A stretch of DNA of 64,000 nucleotides from Lachnospiraceae bacterium (GTDB lineage Bacteria; Bacillota; Clostridia; Lachnospirales; Lachnospiraceae): the NCBI GenBank assembly GCA_017634975.1, contig JAGBMJ010000141.1, positions 1 to 64,000 of the forward strand, read 5' to 3'. The position numbers were made by a program, and so were the translations under genes. Position 1 is the stretch's first letter. Each line of letters starts with the position of its first letter. Shown piece by piece: positions 18,928 to 27,068 of the stretch. The notes beneath the pieces were generated by a model. The model did no database searches. It was not told the origin of the DNA and saw nothing but the letters and a program-made list of their open reading frames with translations.

Positions 18928-18963
18928 CGCCTTCCTCTTGAGGGAAAGGCGATGGATGAGGTG
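18928..18963 (+). repeat. family B repeat with GATGAGGTG tail
   Basis: CGCCTTCCTCTTGAGGGAAAGGCG hairpin followed by GATGGATGAGGTG. The tail ends 6–7 nt before ATG 18970, so GAGGTG of the repeat may serve as that gene's ribosome binding site. Confidence 0.75.
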
Positions 18964-18969
18964 TGATAT

Positions 18970-21126
18970 ATGGGTGTTTTGGCAATCTTTCCCATTGCTG
19001 CGGCATTGGCAATATGGTTTCAGCGGCGGTTTGAGATCATGATCTTTCCGGCCGTCGGACTGATCACGATCACGATGGCGATCGCCGGAATGGCCGGCAT
19101 ACTCGGGATCGGCGTGTATGTTCCGCTGGTATATGCGGTGGTGTCGGTGGTGTATCTGATCCGGCACAAAAAGATGATCTCCGCATACGTACTGACTCCT
19201 GGCTTTGCGGCGTTTTGTATTTATCTGGTATTCTTTTTTATCTATGCCAAAGGCTGGCGTTTTCTATCCGAGGCAGCGATCACGCAGTACGCTCCTTCGG
19301 TATTGAGTTTGTTTGAATACGATTCCTTGCAGGATCACTGCCTGTATTACCATCTGAACGATCCGTTTCCTTTGGGAACGCTCTGGGCCTATTACTGCAA
19401 CCGGCTGATCGGCGGGTATGCGGACTGGAAGTGCATCTTTGCGTTTGATGTGCTTGTGATCGCCGGTGTAATGCCGCTGTTCTGTCAGATCCGGACGATC
19501 CGCGGGGGAAAGAAAGCCGGCGCAGGCTCCCCCGGGCAAAGCGCGGGGGCAAAGAAGGAAGATTTGCCTGGCGGCAAATCTCTGAAGCGCCTCAAAGCCG
19601 GCGCGGGCTCCCCCGAGCAAAACTCGGGGGCAAAGAAGGAAGATTTGCCTGGCGGTGAAGAGTGGCAGTGGCTTGTGATGTTTGCGATCGGCCTGTTTCT
19701 CCCGCTATTAAAGATCTTTGATGCGTACCGGAGCTTTGATATGGCGGTTCCGCAGGCAACGGCAATGGTCTATACCATCTTTATTTTATCCCGTATGGTC
19801 CGGCGCGGGCTCCCCAAAGCAGGTATGAAAGGGAACGTCCTGTTTGCGGCGTATGGCCTGTTTGCGGCGATCTCCCTGACACGTTACGGTGCATTTCTGG
19901 TGATCCCGCTGCTGGCGTCCTGTTGTGCGGTGGCGATCGTCAGCCGGCAGCATCGGAAGAGCTTGGTGCTTACGATGATCGCGGGCGTTATCCCGGCCTT
20001 TCTGCTGAATCTGTATAACTATGTGCAGCAGGAGATCGAGCTTAAAAGGCTGCTGCTCCTTCCCGGAAGTGTTCTGGGATGTCTTCTGCTGGGGATTGTC
20101 GTTGCCCTGGTTGCGGGACTTTATGTGAAAGGAAAAAAGAAGACCGCTGTGGTGATCGCGATCGCAGCGACGGTCGTGGCCCTGGGAGCCGTGGTATTGC
20201 TGCTGCGTAACAGCAGTGTACAGGAATATGTGATCAATGAAGTAGTCGAGTTTACGGATAAACTGTTCGAAGGCAAAGGGGAAGAGGAGTATGTTCTCGG
20301 GAAAAAGGTGATCCGGATCTACGACACCACCTTCCTGCTCCTTTTGATGATCTTATCCGGTATCGTCCACGGCCGGGTAAAGAAAAAAGCGCGAAGTACG
20401 GGCACGGCTCGCGCAGAAAAGGAAGATGAGAAAATTTGCTATACCTTTCACGGGGCATTCATCTGCGGGGTACTGATGTATCTTGTGGTGCTCTGTGTTC
20501 TGTATATCCTTGTACTTCGTCCGCCGAAGGTGACGCCCATTCCGGTGATCGCGCATTTTGTGGCGCCGGTGATCGTCGTGTCTGCCGCGGGATTGTTTTT
20601 GCAGTCCTTCCGTGCGTGGAAAAAAGATCTTGTACTGGCGGCAGCCGGGCTCCTTCTTCTGGCTTGTGTGTATACGGATCCGGTGGGAGAGATCTTTAAC
20701 AAGCCGGAAGAGGAATATATGTATCCGGTGATCCATGAATGTATCGAGAACGGTGAGATCGAATTTACCGGGGAAGACAGGGTCTTTCTGATGGATCCGG
20801 AACTGTTACGTACCATACCGCCCGAGTTTTGCTGGGAAGTGTATCCCGCAGGTGCGGCTACCGTCAGCGGTCTGCATTTCAATGCGGATCCGTACCGCTG
20901 GAGTGCCGGAGAGATCCAGTTCACGATGACGGTAGAGGAACTGGAGGATCTGCTCCGGGAAGGCGGATATACCTATGTGTATCTGCGGCATATCGTGGAT
21001 TTCCATATCGGCAAGTATCATACGCTGTTTGTTGAGCCGGGACCGGGTATGCAGAATGACGCGATCTATCGTGTGGAGTATGATGATGAGGGACAGCTCT
21101 GGCTGAACATCATCGCACAGGATTAA
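18970..21126 (+). CDS. large polytopic membrane protein with tandem family A peptide insert
   Basis: A 718-aa protein with five to six membrane segments in residues 1–175, an insert at about residues 182–229 encoded by family A repeats (KKAGAGSPGQSAGA, then a full unit [12 protein letters not shown], then a truncated one), further membrane segments from about 228 to 585, and a soluble C-terminal domain of about 135 aa containing GEIEFTGEDRVFLMDPELL and YTYVYLRHIVDFH. The C-terminal domain pattern resembles that of GT-C-type proteins in this cluster. Family not recognised. Start supported by GAGGTG from the upstream family B repeat. Confidence 0.6.
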   Translation: MGVLAIFPIAAALAIWFQRRFEIMIFPAVGLITITMAIAGMAGILGIGVYVPLVYAVVSVVYLIRHKKMISAYVLTPGFAAFCIYLVFFFIYAKGWRFLSEAAITQYAPSVLSLFEYDSLQDHCLYYHLNDPFPLGTLWAYYCNRLIGGYADWKCIFAFDVLVIAGVMPLFCQIRTIRGGKKAGAGSPGQSAGAKKEDLPGGKSLKRLKAGAGSPEQNSGAKKEDLPGGEEWQWLVMFAIGLFLPLLKIFDAYRSFDMAVPQATAMVYTIFILSRMVRRGLPKAGMKGNVLFAAYGLFAAISLTRYGAFLVIPLLASCCAVAIVSRQHRKSLVLTMIAGVIPAFLLNLYNYVQQEIELKRLLLLPGSVLGCLLLGIVVALVAGLYVKGKKKTAVVIAIAATVVALGAVVLLLRNSSVQEYVINEVVEFTDKLFEGKGEEEYVLGKKVIRIYDTTFLLLLMILSGIVHGRVKKKARSTGTARAEKEDEKICYTFHGAFICGVLMYLVVLCVLYILVLRPPKVTPIPVIAHFVAPVIVVSAAGLFLQSFRAWKKDLVLAAAGLLLLACVYTDPVGEIFNKPEEEYMYPVIHECIENGEIEFTGEDRVFLMDPELLRTIPPEFCWEVYPAGAATVSGLHFNADPYRWSAGEIQFTMTVEELEDLLREGGYTYVYLRHIVDFHIGKYHTLFVEPGPGMQNDAIYRVEYDDEGQLWLNIIAQD
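19513..19655 (+). repeat. tandem family A cluster: partial, full, partial
   Basis: Three units in a row: a 3' partial at 19513–19551, a full element at 19560–19632 and a 5' partial at 19641–19655, joined by the same AAAGAAGGAAGATTTGCC junction. The host frame stays open throughout, giving about 48 repeat-derived residues. The shared junctions suggest growth by tandem duplication rather than separate insertions. Confidence 0.88.
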
Positions 21127-21152
21127 TTTTATGGGAAGAGGCATAAAGTAAG

Positions 21153-24020
21153 ATGAATCTGTTGTATCGATTGCTGATACTGCCGATCGAGTATCTGATC
21201 GAAGTGGTATTCACGGTTATGAATAGTTTTTTCGGACGCGAGGGATTTGCGATCATCGCAGTGAGCGTGGCGATCAGCACCCTCGTGCTTCCGCTGTATC
21301 TGCGTGCGGATGCGATCCAGGAAGAGGAGCAGGAAAAGCAGAAAAAAATGGAGCGCTGGCTCACACACATCAAAAAGCACTTCTCCGGCGACGAACGTTA
21401 TATGATGGTCAACGCGTACTATGCGGAGATGAACTATAAACCGCTGTATGCTTTAAGGGGACTGATCCCGCTGTTTCTGCAGATTCCTTTTTTTATTGCG
21501 GCCTTTCATTTCCTTTCCAATATGCAGCGCCTGCAGGGCTGTTCCTTCGGGCCGATTGCGGATCTGGGAGCGGAAGACGGGATGCTGGTGATCGGCGGCC
21601 TGGCCATCAACGTCCTGCCGGTCATGATGACTTTTTTTAATGTCCTTTCCACGGTGATCTATACCAGGGGATTTTCATGGAAACAAAAACTCCAGCCCTA
21701 TCTGCTGGCACTGCTGTTTCTTGTCCTTTTGTACCACAGCCCCTCCGGACTGGTGTTGTACTGGATGATGAACAATCTGTATTCCTTTCTGAAAAATCTG
21801 ATCACCAAGACAACCAAAAATCCCGCCGTGGTGGTCGGCGGGATCAGTTTTGCCGGTGCGACCGGGATCCTGCTCTTCCTGATCCGGAGCGGCAAACTGC
21901 AGGAGAAGATCACGGTGCACGATCCGGAAAAACTGCTTTTGTATTTTGTATTTATCGGTATCGTACTGCTTCCGTGCCTGCGCGTGGTATTTCAGAAGCT
22001 TCTTCGGAAGTATCGCAAAATTCCAAACCCGCGCAGCGGGTGCGACACTCCAAGCTCCGTTAGGAGCGCGACAAGGATTTCGAAGAAATCCCGATCGGAA
22101 TTCGAAGAATTCCCGATGACCGCGACGGGCTCTCCCAAGCAAAGCTTGGGGGCAAAGACTCCTCCCTATGCGCTCGTGTTTGCGGAAGAACTGGCATTTA
22201 CCGTACTTATGGGTGCGGTGATCCCGCTTCTGGTGATCGCGGTGTGTCCGCTGGATTTCCTGGCACTGGACCGTACCACATCACCGCTGCATTATGTAGC
22301 CTTTGCCACGACAGTATCGGCGGGGTATTTTCTCGTCTGGGGAAATATCATCTACGGGCTGGCAGACGGCAAAGGCCGGCGGCTGTTTTCGGAAGGCCTG
22401 TTCGTGCTGATGCTGGTGTGCCTGATGAATGTGATGCTGTTCCGTGCGAATGTGGGTAACGTTTCCGCAATGCTGGAATTTGATATCCTGCCGCGCTTTG
22501 TACGCAGGATCAAAGCGATCAACCTGCTGGCGATCGCGGCGGTCCTGCTGCTGGGGCATCTGTTCTGGAGATATGCGGGGAAGATCAGAAACAGTGTGGT
22601 GCCGGTCATGCTCCTTTCCCTGTGTTTTATGGGAGGGAAAGATATCCTGTCCACTTACAGGAGCATTCAGGGCGTGTCCATGGAGGAAGAAAGAGTCGAT
22701 TACACCCTGCCGTTCAGTAAGAACGGCAGGAACGTGCTGGTCATCATGCTGGACCGTGCCATCGGCGGTTTTATTCCATACATCATGGATGAGAAACCCT
22801 TCCTGAAAGAACAGTTTGAAGGCTTTACCTATTATCCGAATACGCTGTCGTTCGGGACACATACCACGACCGGTGCGCCGGGACTGTATGGCGGCTATGA
22901 CTATACGGCGGTGAAGAGAAATCTTAATGCCGCGCAGCTGTCCAAAGCGGAGCAGCACGACCAGTCGCTGCTCACGATGCCGGTTCTGTTTGGGGAAGAG
23001 GGCTATCATGTGACGGTAACGGATCCGCCCTTTGTACACTGGGAGTCGGTCCCGGATCTGGAGATGTTCCGGCAGTATCCGTACATCACGGCATTTGAGC
23101 TGCGCGGGACCCTGCCGATGGGATACAGCGTAGAAGGGTATCTCAAAGCGAGGGAGCGCAACTTTGTATTCTACAGTCTGTTCCGCTGCATGCCGGCCTT
23201 TCTGCAGGATGAAGTCTATGATACCGGCGGCTATCTGGCGGCGGACCGCAATTATTTCCTGGGGGAGGAATCGTTCCGCGAGGGATATACGACCCTGCAG
23301 AATATGTCGGAGATCACCGAGGTCCGGGATGACCATGAGAATTACTTTCTGGATATCTGCAACAATACGACGCACGGTGCGGCGCTTCTGTCCCTTCCGG
23401 ACTATCGTATGGACCGTATGCCGGATTACAGCGGCATCGATATCGCGGCGGATAAGGAAGTGGATGGTAAGGTGCTGCATTTTGACCGCAATGACCTGTC
23501 GTTCAATGTCGGACATTATCATTCCAATATGGCGGCACTGCTGGTACTGGGAGAGTATATGGAGCGCCTGAAGGAATGGGGGATCTACGACAATACCAGA
23601 ATCATCATCGTATCGGATCACGGCTTTGATCTGGAGCAGTTTGACTATATGCTCTTTGATAACGGGGTGGATGTGGAAGCCGTCAATCCGCTGCTTCTGG
23701 TGAAGGATTTTGACTGCAGGGATGCGTTTAAGACTGACGGTCAGTTTATGATGAATGCGGATGTGCCGACACTTGCGACACAGGGACTGATCGAAGATCC
23801 TGTCAATCCCTTTACCGGCAGTCCGATCAATATGGACGGCAAAAAGGACGGTGCGGTCCTCTGGTGGCCGGGCGGATATGCATTTAAGGAAGTCAGCTTT
23901 GACGGAGACCGCTATTCCGAGCCGCATTGGTATCACGTACAGGATGATATTTTTGATGAGAAGAACTGGACGCGTCTGGAAGTGAATGAAGCGGAAGGAC
24001 GCCCGCTGAATCCGGATTAA
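21153..24020 (+). CDS. YidC/Oxa1-like domain fused to a sulfatase/LtaS-like transferase domain
   Basis: A 955-aa protein. Residues 1–220 match the YidC/Oxa1 core: LILPIEYLIEVVFTVMNSFF, a charged helical hairpin with QEEEQEKQKKMERW, IPLFLQIPFFIAAFHFLSNM, and LLYHSPSGLVLYWMMNNLYS. After further membrane segments (to about 500) comes an external domain of the alkaline phosphatase/sulfatase superfamily: NVLVIMLDRAIGG (about 525), THTTTGAPGLYGG with the likely nucleophile Thr, and IIIVSDHGFD (about 823). LtaS-type enzymes transfer phosphoglycerol from lipids. Residues 288–335 come from stacked palindromes inserted in frame. Possible role: modification of the surface polymer made by this cluster. 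Confidence 0.8.
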   Translation: MNLLYRLLILPIEYLIEVVFTVMNSFFGREGFAIIAVSVAISTLVLPLYLRADAIQEEEQEKQKKMERWLTHIKKHFSGDERYMMVNAYYAEMNYKPLYALRGLIPLFLQIPFFIAAFHFLSNMQRLQGCSFGPIADLGAEDGMLVIGGLAINVLPVMMTFFNVLSTVIYTRGFSWKQKLQPYLLALLFLVLLYHSPSGLVLYWMMNNLYSFLKNLITKTTKNPAVVVGGISFAGATGILLFLIRSGKLQEKITVHDPEKLLLYFVFIGIVLLPCLRVVFQKLLRKYRKIPNPRSGCDTPSSVRSATRISKKSRSEFEEFPMTATGSPKQSLGAKTPPYALVFAEELAFTVLMGAVIPLLVIAVCPLDFLALDRTTSPLHYVAFATTVSAGYFLVWGNIIYGLADGKGRRLFSEGLFVLMLVCLMNVMLFRANVGNVSAMLEFDILPRFVRRIKAINLLAIAAVLLLGHLFWRYAGKIRNSVVPVMLLSLCFMGGKDILSTYRSIQGVSMEEERVDYTLPFSKNGRNVLVIMLDRAIGGFIPYIMDEKPFLKEQFEGFTYYPNTLSFGTHTTTGAPGLYGGYDYTAVKRNLNAAQLSKAEQHDQSLLTMPVLFGEEGYHVTVTDPPFVHWESVPDLEMFRQYPYITAFELRGTLPMGYSVEGYLKARERNFVFYSLFRCMPAFLQDEVYDTGGYLAADRNYFLGEESFREGYTTLQNMSEITEVRDDHENYFLDICNNTTHGAALLSLPDYRMDRMPDYSGIDIAADKEVDGKVLHFDRNDLSFNVGHYHSNMAALLVLGEYMERLKEWGIYDNTRIIIVSDHGFDLEQFDYMLFDNGVDVEAVNPLLLVKDFDCRDAFKTDGQFMMNADVPTLATQGLIEDPVNPFTGSPINMDGKKDGAVLWWPGGYAFKEVSFDGDRYSEPHWYHVQDDIFDEKNWTRLEVNEAEGRPLNPD
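22028..22154 (+). repeat. five stacked palindromes inside a CDS, last one family A
   Basis: Successive perfect hairpins: CCCGC/GCGGG (22028–22040), GCTCC/GGAGC (22054–22067), GGATTTC/GAAATCC (22075–22091), GGAATTC/GAATTCC (22097–22113), then the family A hairpin GCTCTCCCAAGC/GCTTGGGGGC (22129–22153). All are translated in frame (RSGCDTPSSVRSATR and following) in a loop between membrane segments. Confidence 0.8.
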
Positions 24021-24026
24021 AAAAAT

Positions 24027-24063
24027 GCCTTCCCCTTGAGGGGGAAGGTGACTGATGAGGTGT
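24027..24063 (+). repeat. family B repeat after the YidC-like fusion gene
   Basis: GCCTTCCCCTTGAGGGGGAAGGT hairpin followed by GACTGATGAGGTG, 6 nt after the stop of the plus-strand gene and just before the end of the convergent peptidase gene. It may act as a hairpin barrier; no strong T-run follows. Confidence 0.75.
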
Positions 24064-24075
24064 TCTTTCGTTAAC

Positions 24076-25569
24076 TTAATTACCGCTATATTCTTCCCAG
24101 CCGCTCCAGCTCTGGTTGAATTCTTCGTAATCGTAGTATTCGCTGCTGTCGGCATTCTCCGGGAACTTGCTCAGCCATTCAACGTAACGTTTGTCGATGC
24201 CGATATTGGCGTAGACACGCTCCATGGAACTGTAGAAGCTGTTATCTCCGTAAGGCAGGGTGACGGCCAGACCGGTCAGGCCCAGGTTGTCGTCGGTGCA
24301 GTTGTAGTAGGCCACGGCAGCAGCCAGACGGGATACCAGTCCCTTGGTCTCGCGGGAATCGATCGAAACGGCAAGCGCCAGCAGATCGGTGATGTAATAC
24401 TCCTGCAGGTCGGAGGAGACGCGGCAGGCCGGCAGCGCACGGCCGGTGCGTGCCACCTCACGGCTGAAATTGGTCGTCAGCAGTGCGGCTTCGTTGGCAT
24501 AGGCAAAGCTCATCCAGCTGTCAAAAGCTGACGGGATGTAGCGTTCGTCGATCAGTGCCAGCGTGGAGCTGTCTCCTTCATAACGGTTGTTCCGGTTGGC
24601 GGCTACCATATCATCCACCAGGATGGTGCCGAGAGATACGGTATCGATGGAGGTGTTTTCAGACAGCGCCGTCAGCCAGCCCTCGTAGGACCATCCCAGT
24701 GCCGATTCGAAATCTTCGGACAATATACAGTAATCGCAATAATCGTAGACTGCATAGCAGGTCTCGATCGAGGACATGATGCAGGCGTCCATGCCGATGA
24801 AATCAAAGACGACGCCGGCTTCCTTCAGAGACTGCTGCAGCTCGTCGATGGTCAGGGAAGCATCGTAGCGGCGGTACTGATCCCAGCCGAATCCGTCTAC
24901 CGCGCCGCCGCCGTGATCCCACAGGATCAGGAAATAGCGGTCTGCGGGGTATTTTTTGGCAGACCAGGTGATGAAGTCGGTCAGGGTGTCCGGATCGGTG
25001 CAGTCCAGCTGATCCAGAGTATCATCCACCAGGAGCACATCCTTTTCGTCCAGGATGAAGCGCTGGGTGTGGTCGTTCATAATGCCGTAGTCCTGCCATT
25101 TCTTGGTACCCAGGGTCTCGATCACGATATTGACTTTTTCATTGTAAGGCGCCTTGAGCATCTCGCGGATGTCCTGCGTGGCAAAGCCGTAATCCGTTTC
25201 CAGATTGGAGCCGTTCATATAGACCATGACCGTGACGGTATCCTCGCCGTTTCCGCGCGGGGTGACCAGCGGCTGTCTTACCAGACGGTTCTGTACGGCG
25301 GCGATTCGGTCTCCCTGGTCCGCTCCGTCCGGATTTTCCTCGGTACCCTTCTGATTCTCCGTGATATTTGCTTCCGCCAGTCTGCCACGCTCGGTGCTGT
25401 GCAGCCTGCCGCGGGAAGAATTCTGCAGCCTGCCGCGTTCAGAAGCCAGCGCCTGTGCCTGCAGGTCGCGGGTCACCAGGACCGAACCGATCACGGTGTA
25501 GACCACCAGGATCGATAAGATCACGGAAAAGATGATGATGATGTGTTTTCGTTTCGTTTGATAATCCAT
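24076..25569 (-). CDS. clostripain-type (peptidase C11) membrane-anchored protease
   Basis: A 497-aa protein with an N-terminal signal anchor (residues 10–30), so probably exported and tethered. Residues 35–65 hold three near-repeats around the triplet GRL (SERGRL, SSRGRL, STERGRL), an odd linker rich in Arg. The catalytic domain starts at VTVMVYMNGSNLE. It contains LWDHGGG with catalytic His219 and MDACIMSS with catalytic Cys263, both as in clostripain. C11 peptidases cleave after Arg/Lys and are often self-activating, so the Arg-rich linker could be a self-cleavage site (inference). No ribosome site; a -10 box lies 7 nt upstream of the ATG. Confidence 0.88.
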   Translation of the reverse strand: MDYQTKRKHIIIIFSVILSILVVYTVIGSVLVTRDLQAQALASERGRLQNSSRGRLHSTERGRLAEANITENQKGTEENPDGADQGDRIAAVQNRLVRQPLVTPRGNGEDTVTVMVYMNGSNLETDYGFATQDIREMLKAPYNEKVNIVIETLGTKKWQDYGIMNDHTQRFILDEKDVLLVDDTLDQLDCTDPDTLTDFITWSAKKYPADRYFLILWDHGGGAVDGFGWDQYRRYDASLTIDELQQSLKEAGVVFDFIGMDACIMSSIETCYAVYDYCDYCILSEDFESALGWSYEGWLTALSENTSIDTVSLGTILVDDMVAANRNNRYEGDSSTLALIDERYIPSAFDSWMSFAYANEAALLTTNFSREVARTGRALPACRVSSDLQEYYITDLLALAVSIDSRETKGLVSRLAAAVAYYNCTDDNLGLTGLAVTLPYGDNSFYSSMERVYANIGIDKRYVEWLSKFPENADSSEYYDYEEFNQSWSGWEEYSGN

Positions 25570-25576
25570 AATACAG

Positions 25577-25582
25577 AGTATA
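25577..25582 (-). promoter_or_regulatory. -10 box immediately upstream of the peptidase start codon
   Basis: Minus-strand TATACT is separated from ATG by 7 nt, which would put the transcript start at about the first base of the ATG. The -35 position is weak; TACAAT slightly further upstream is an alternative. Confidence 0.35.
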
Positions 25583-25616
25583 GCATTATTGTAATGTTTT
25601 GGCTAGTCCGGGCTCA

Positions 25617-25653
25617 GTCACCTCATCCGTCAGCTTCCCCTTGAGGTGGAAAT
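25617..25653 (-). repeat. family B repeat, minus orientation, degraded
   Basis: CACCTCATCCGTCAGC followed by TTCCCCTTGAGGTGGAA is the reverse complement of the family B tail and hairpin, with imperfect arms. It lies between the divergent peptidase and glycerophosphotransferase genes. Confidence 0.65.
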
Positions 25654-25692
25654 TGAAAAATTGAAAAATCTTTGTGAACAACACCTAAAGAA

Positions 25693-25721
25693 TTGAACAG
25701 CAGACGTTTCTATGTTATAAT
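25693..25721 (+). promoter_or_regulatory. strong sigma-A promoter
   Basis: TTGAAC (25693–25698), 17-nt spacer, TATAAT (25716–25721). The predicted start near 25728 gives a leader of about 37 nt to ATG 25765. It should drive the 25765–29641 genes, which are closely spaced. Confidence 0.8.
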
Positions 25722-25764
25722 ATAGCGGATTGACTGTAAGTAATTTATGGAGGCGGATTTCGAA

Positions 25765-27066
25765 ATGTACCTGTTATATATCGATCCAGGAACCGGAAGT
25801 ATGCTGTTCGCGGCGCTGATCGGTATTTTTTCCACATTGCTGTTTTTCTTTCAGAAACTGTGGATCAAGTTTAAGTTTGTATTGAGCGGAGGGCGCATCA
25901 AGGATAAGACCTCGGACGAGAAGCTGCCTTATGTGATCTTCAGCGAAGGCAAGAGCTACTGGAACGTATTTAAGCCCGTATGCGAAGAGTTTGAAAAGCG
26001 CGGGATCGACTGCGAGTACTATACGGCAGATGAGAAGGATCCGGCACTGGAGCAGGGGTATGAGCACGTACACTGCACTTTCATCGGGGACGGCAACAAA
26101 GCCTTTGCACGGCTGAACATGCTGAATGCGCGGGTGCTGCTGGCGACCACGCCGGGGCTGGAAGTATACCAGTGGAAGCGTTCCCGGAACGTGGGCAAAT
26201 ACGTGCACATCTTCCATTCGCTGGATGAGGGCACGGCTTATCGTATGTTCGGACTGGACTTTTATGATTCCGTACTGCTGGTCGGAGATTTTCAGGAACG
26301 TTACATCCGCAAGCTCGAGGAGCTCCGCGGTATCCCGCAGAAGGATCTGCAGGTGGTGGGCTGCACCTATATGGACGGTCTGCTGGCACGCAGGGACAAA
26401 GAGGGCGAAGCAAAACCGGCAGAAAAGCAGAAAACCGTTTTGCTGGCACCGTCATGGGGCGAGATCTCCGTACTGAACCGTTATAAGGAGAAGCTGATCG
26501 ATGCCCTGCTGGCTACCGACTACAAAGTGGTGATCCGCCCGCATCCCCAGTCCTTTAAGGTGGAGATGGATATTCTGCAGCCGCTGATGGACAAGTACGG
26601 GGATAAGGTAGAGTGGAACCGCGATGCGGATAACTTTGACATCCTGAACCGCTCGGATATCCTGATCAGTGAGTTTTCCAGCGTGGTGTTTGACTTTGCT
26701 TTTGTGTTTGACAAACCGGTGCTGTGTTTTGCCGGAGGACAGTCGGATATGGCGCCGTACGATGCGGCCTGGATCGATGAGGAACCCTGGAAGCAGCAGG
26801 TATTCCCCAAGCTCGGCAAGATGATCACGGAAGAAGATTTCGGCAGTTTCCAGTCCCTGATGGATGAGCTGGTAGAGAGCACCGAGTATCAGAAGAGCCG
26901 TGACGATCTGCGCGAAGCCAGCTGGCAGAACCGCAGGCATTCCGCGGAAGGGATCGTGGATTATCTGGTAGAGACGGCTGCGCGGATGCAGGAAGAAGAA
27001 GATAAGCAGGCGGCAGACGAAAAGGAAGATTCTAATAAAAAAGGAAATAAAGAGGAAACAAGGTAA
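25765..27066 (+). CDS. CDP-glycerol glycerophosphotransferase-like protein
   Basis: A 433-aa protein of the TagB/TagF-like family that transfers glycerol phosphate or related units onto teichoic-acid precursors. The N terminus YIDPGTGSMLFAALIGIFSTLLFFF is a membrane helix with a motif common in this group. Later come VLLAPSWGEISVL, VVIRPHPQSFK and the family's SEFSSVVFDFAFVFDKPVLCF segment. ATG 25765 is chosen because GGAGGCGGA lies about 9 nt upstream; an in-frame ATG at 25747 has no ribosome site. The last 30 residues are very charged (EEEDKQAADEKEDSNKKG). The XpaC gene follows after 2 bases. Confidence 0.88.
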   Translation: MYLLYIDPGTGSMLFAALIGIFSTLLFFFQKLWIKFKFVLSGGRIKDKTSDEKLPYVIFSEGKSYWNVFKPVCEEFEKRGIDCEYYTADEKDPALEQGYEHVHCTFIGDGNKAFARLNMLNARVLLATTPGLEVYQWKRSRNVGKYVHIFHSLDEGTAYRMFGLDFYDSVLLVGDFQERYIRKLEELRGIPQKDLQVVGCTYMDGLLARRDKEGEAKPAEKQKTVLLAPSWGEISVLNRYKEKLIDALLATDYKVVIRPHPQSFKVEMDILQPLMDKYGDKVEWNRDADNFDILNRSDILISEFSSVVFDFAFVFDKPVLCFAGGQSDMAPYDAAWIDEEPWKQQVFPKLGKMITEEDFGSFQSLMDELVESTEYQKSRDDLREASWQNRRHSAEGIVDYLVETAARMQEEEDKQAADEKEDSNKKGNKEETR

Positions 27067-27068
27067 CG

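Noticed and set aside
19513-19655. Repeat-containing region as a pseudogene
   Set aside because: The frame is open through all units and the protein continues with normal membrane segments.
22281-24155. 624-codon minus-strand open frame
   Set aside because: Antisense to the sulfatase-like domain and covers a repeat; composition is that of a shadow frame.
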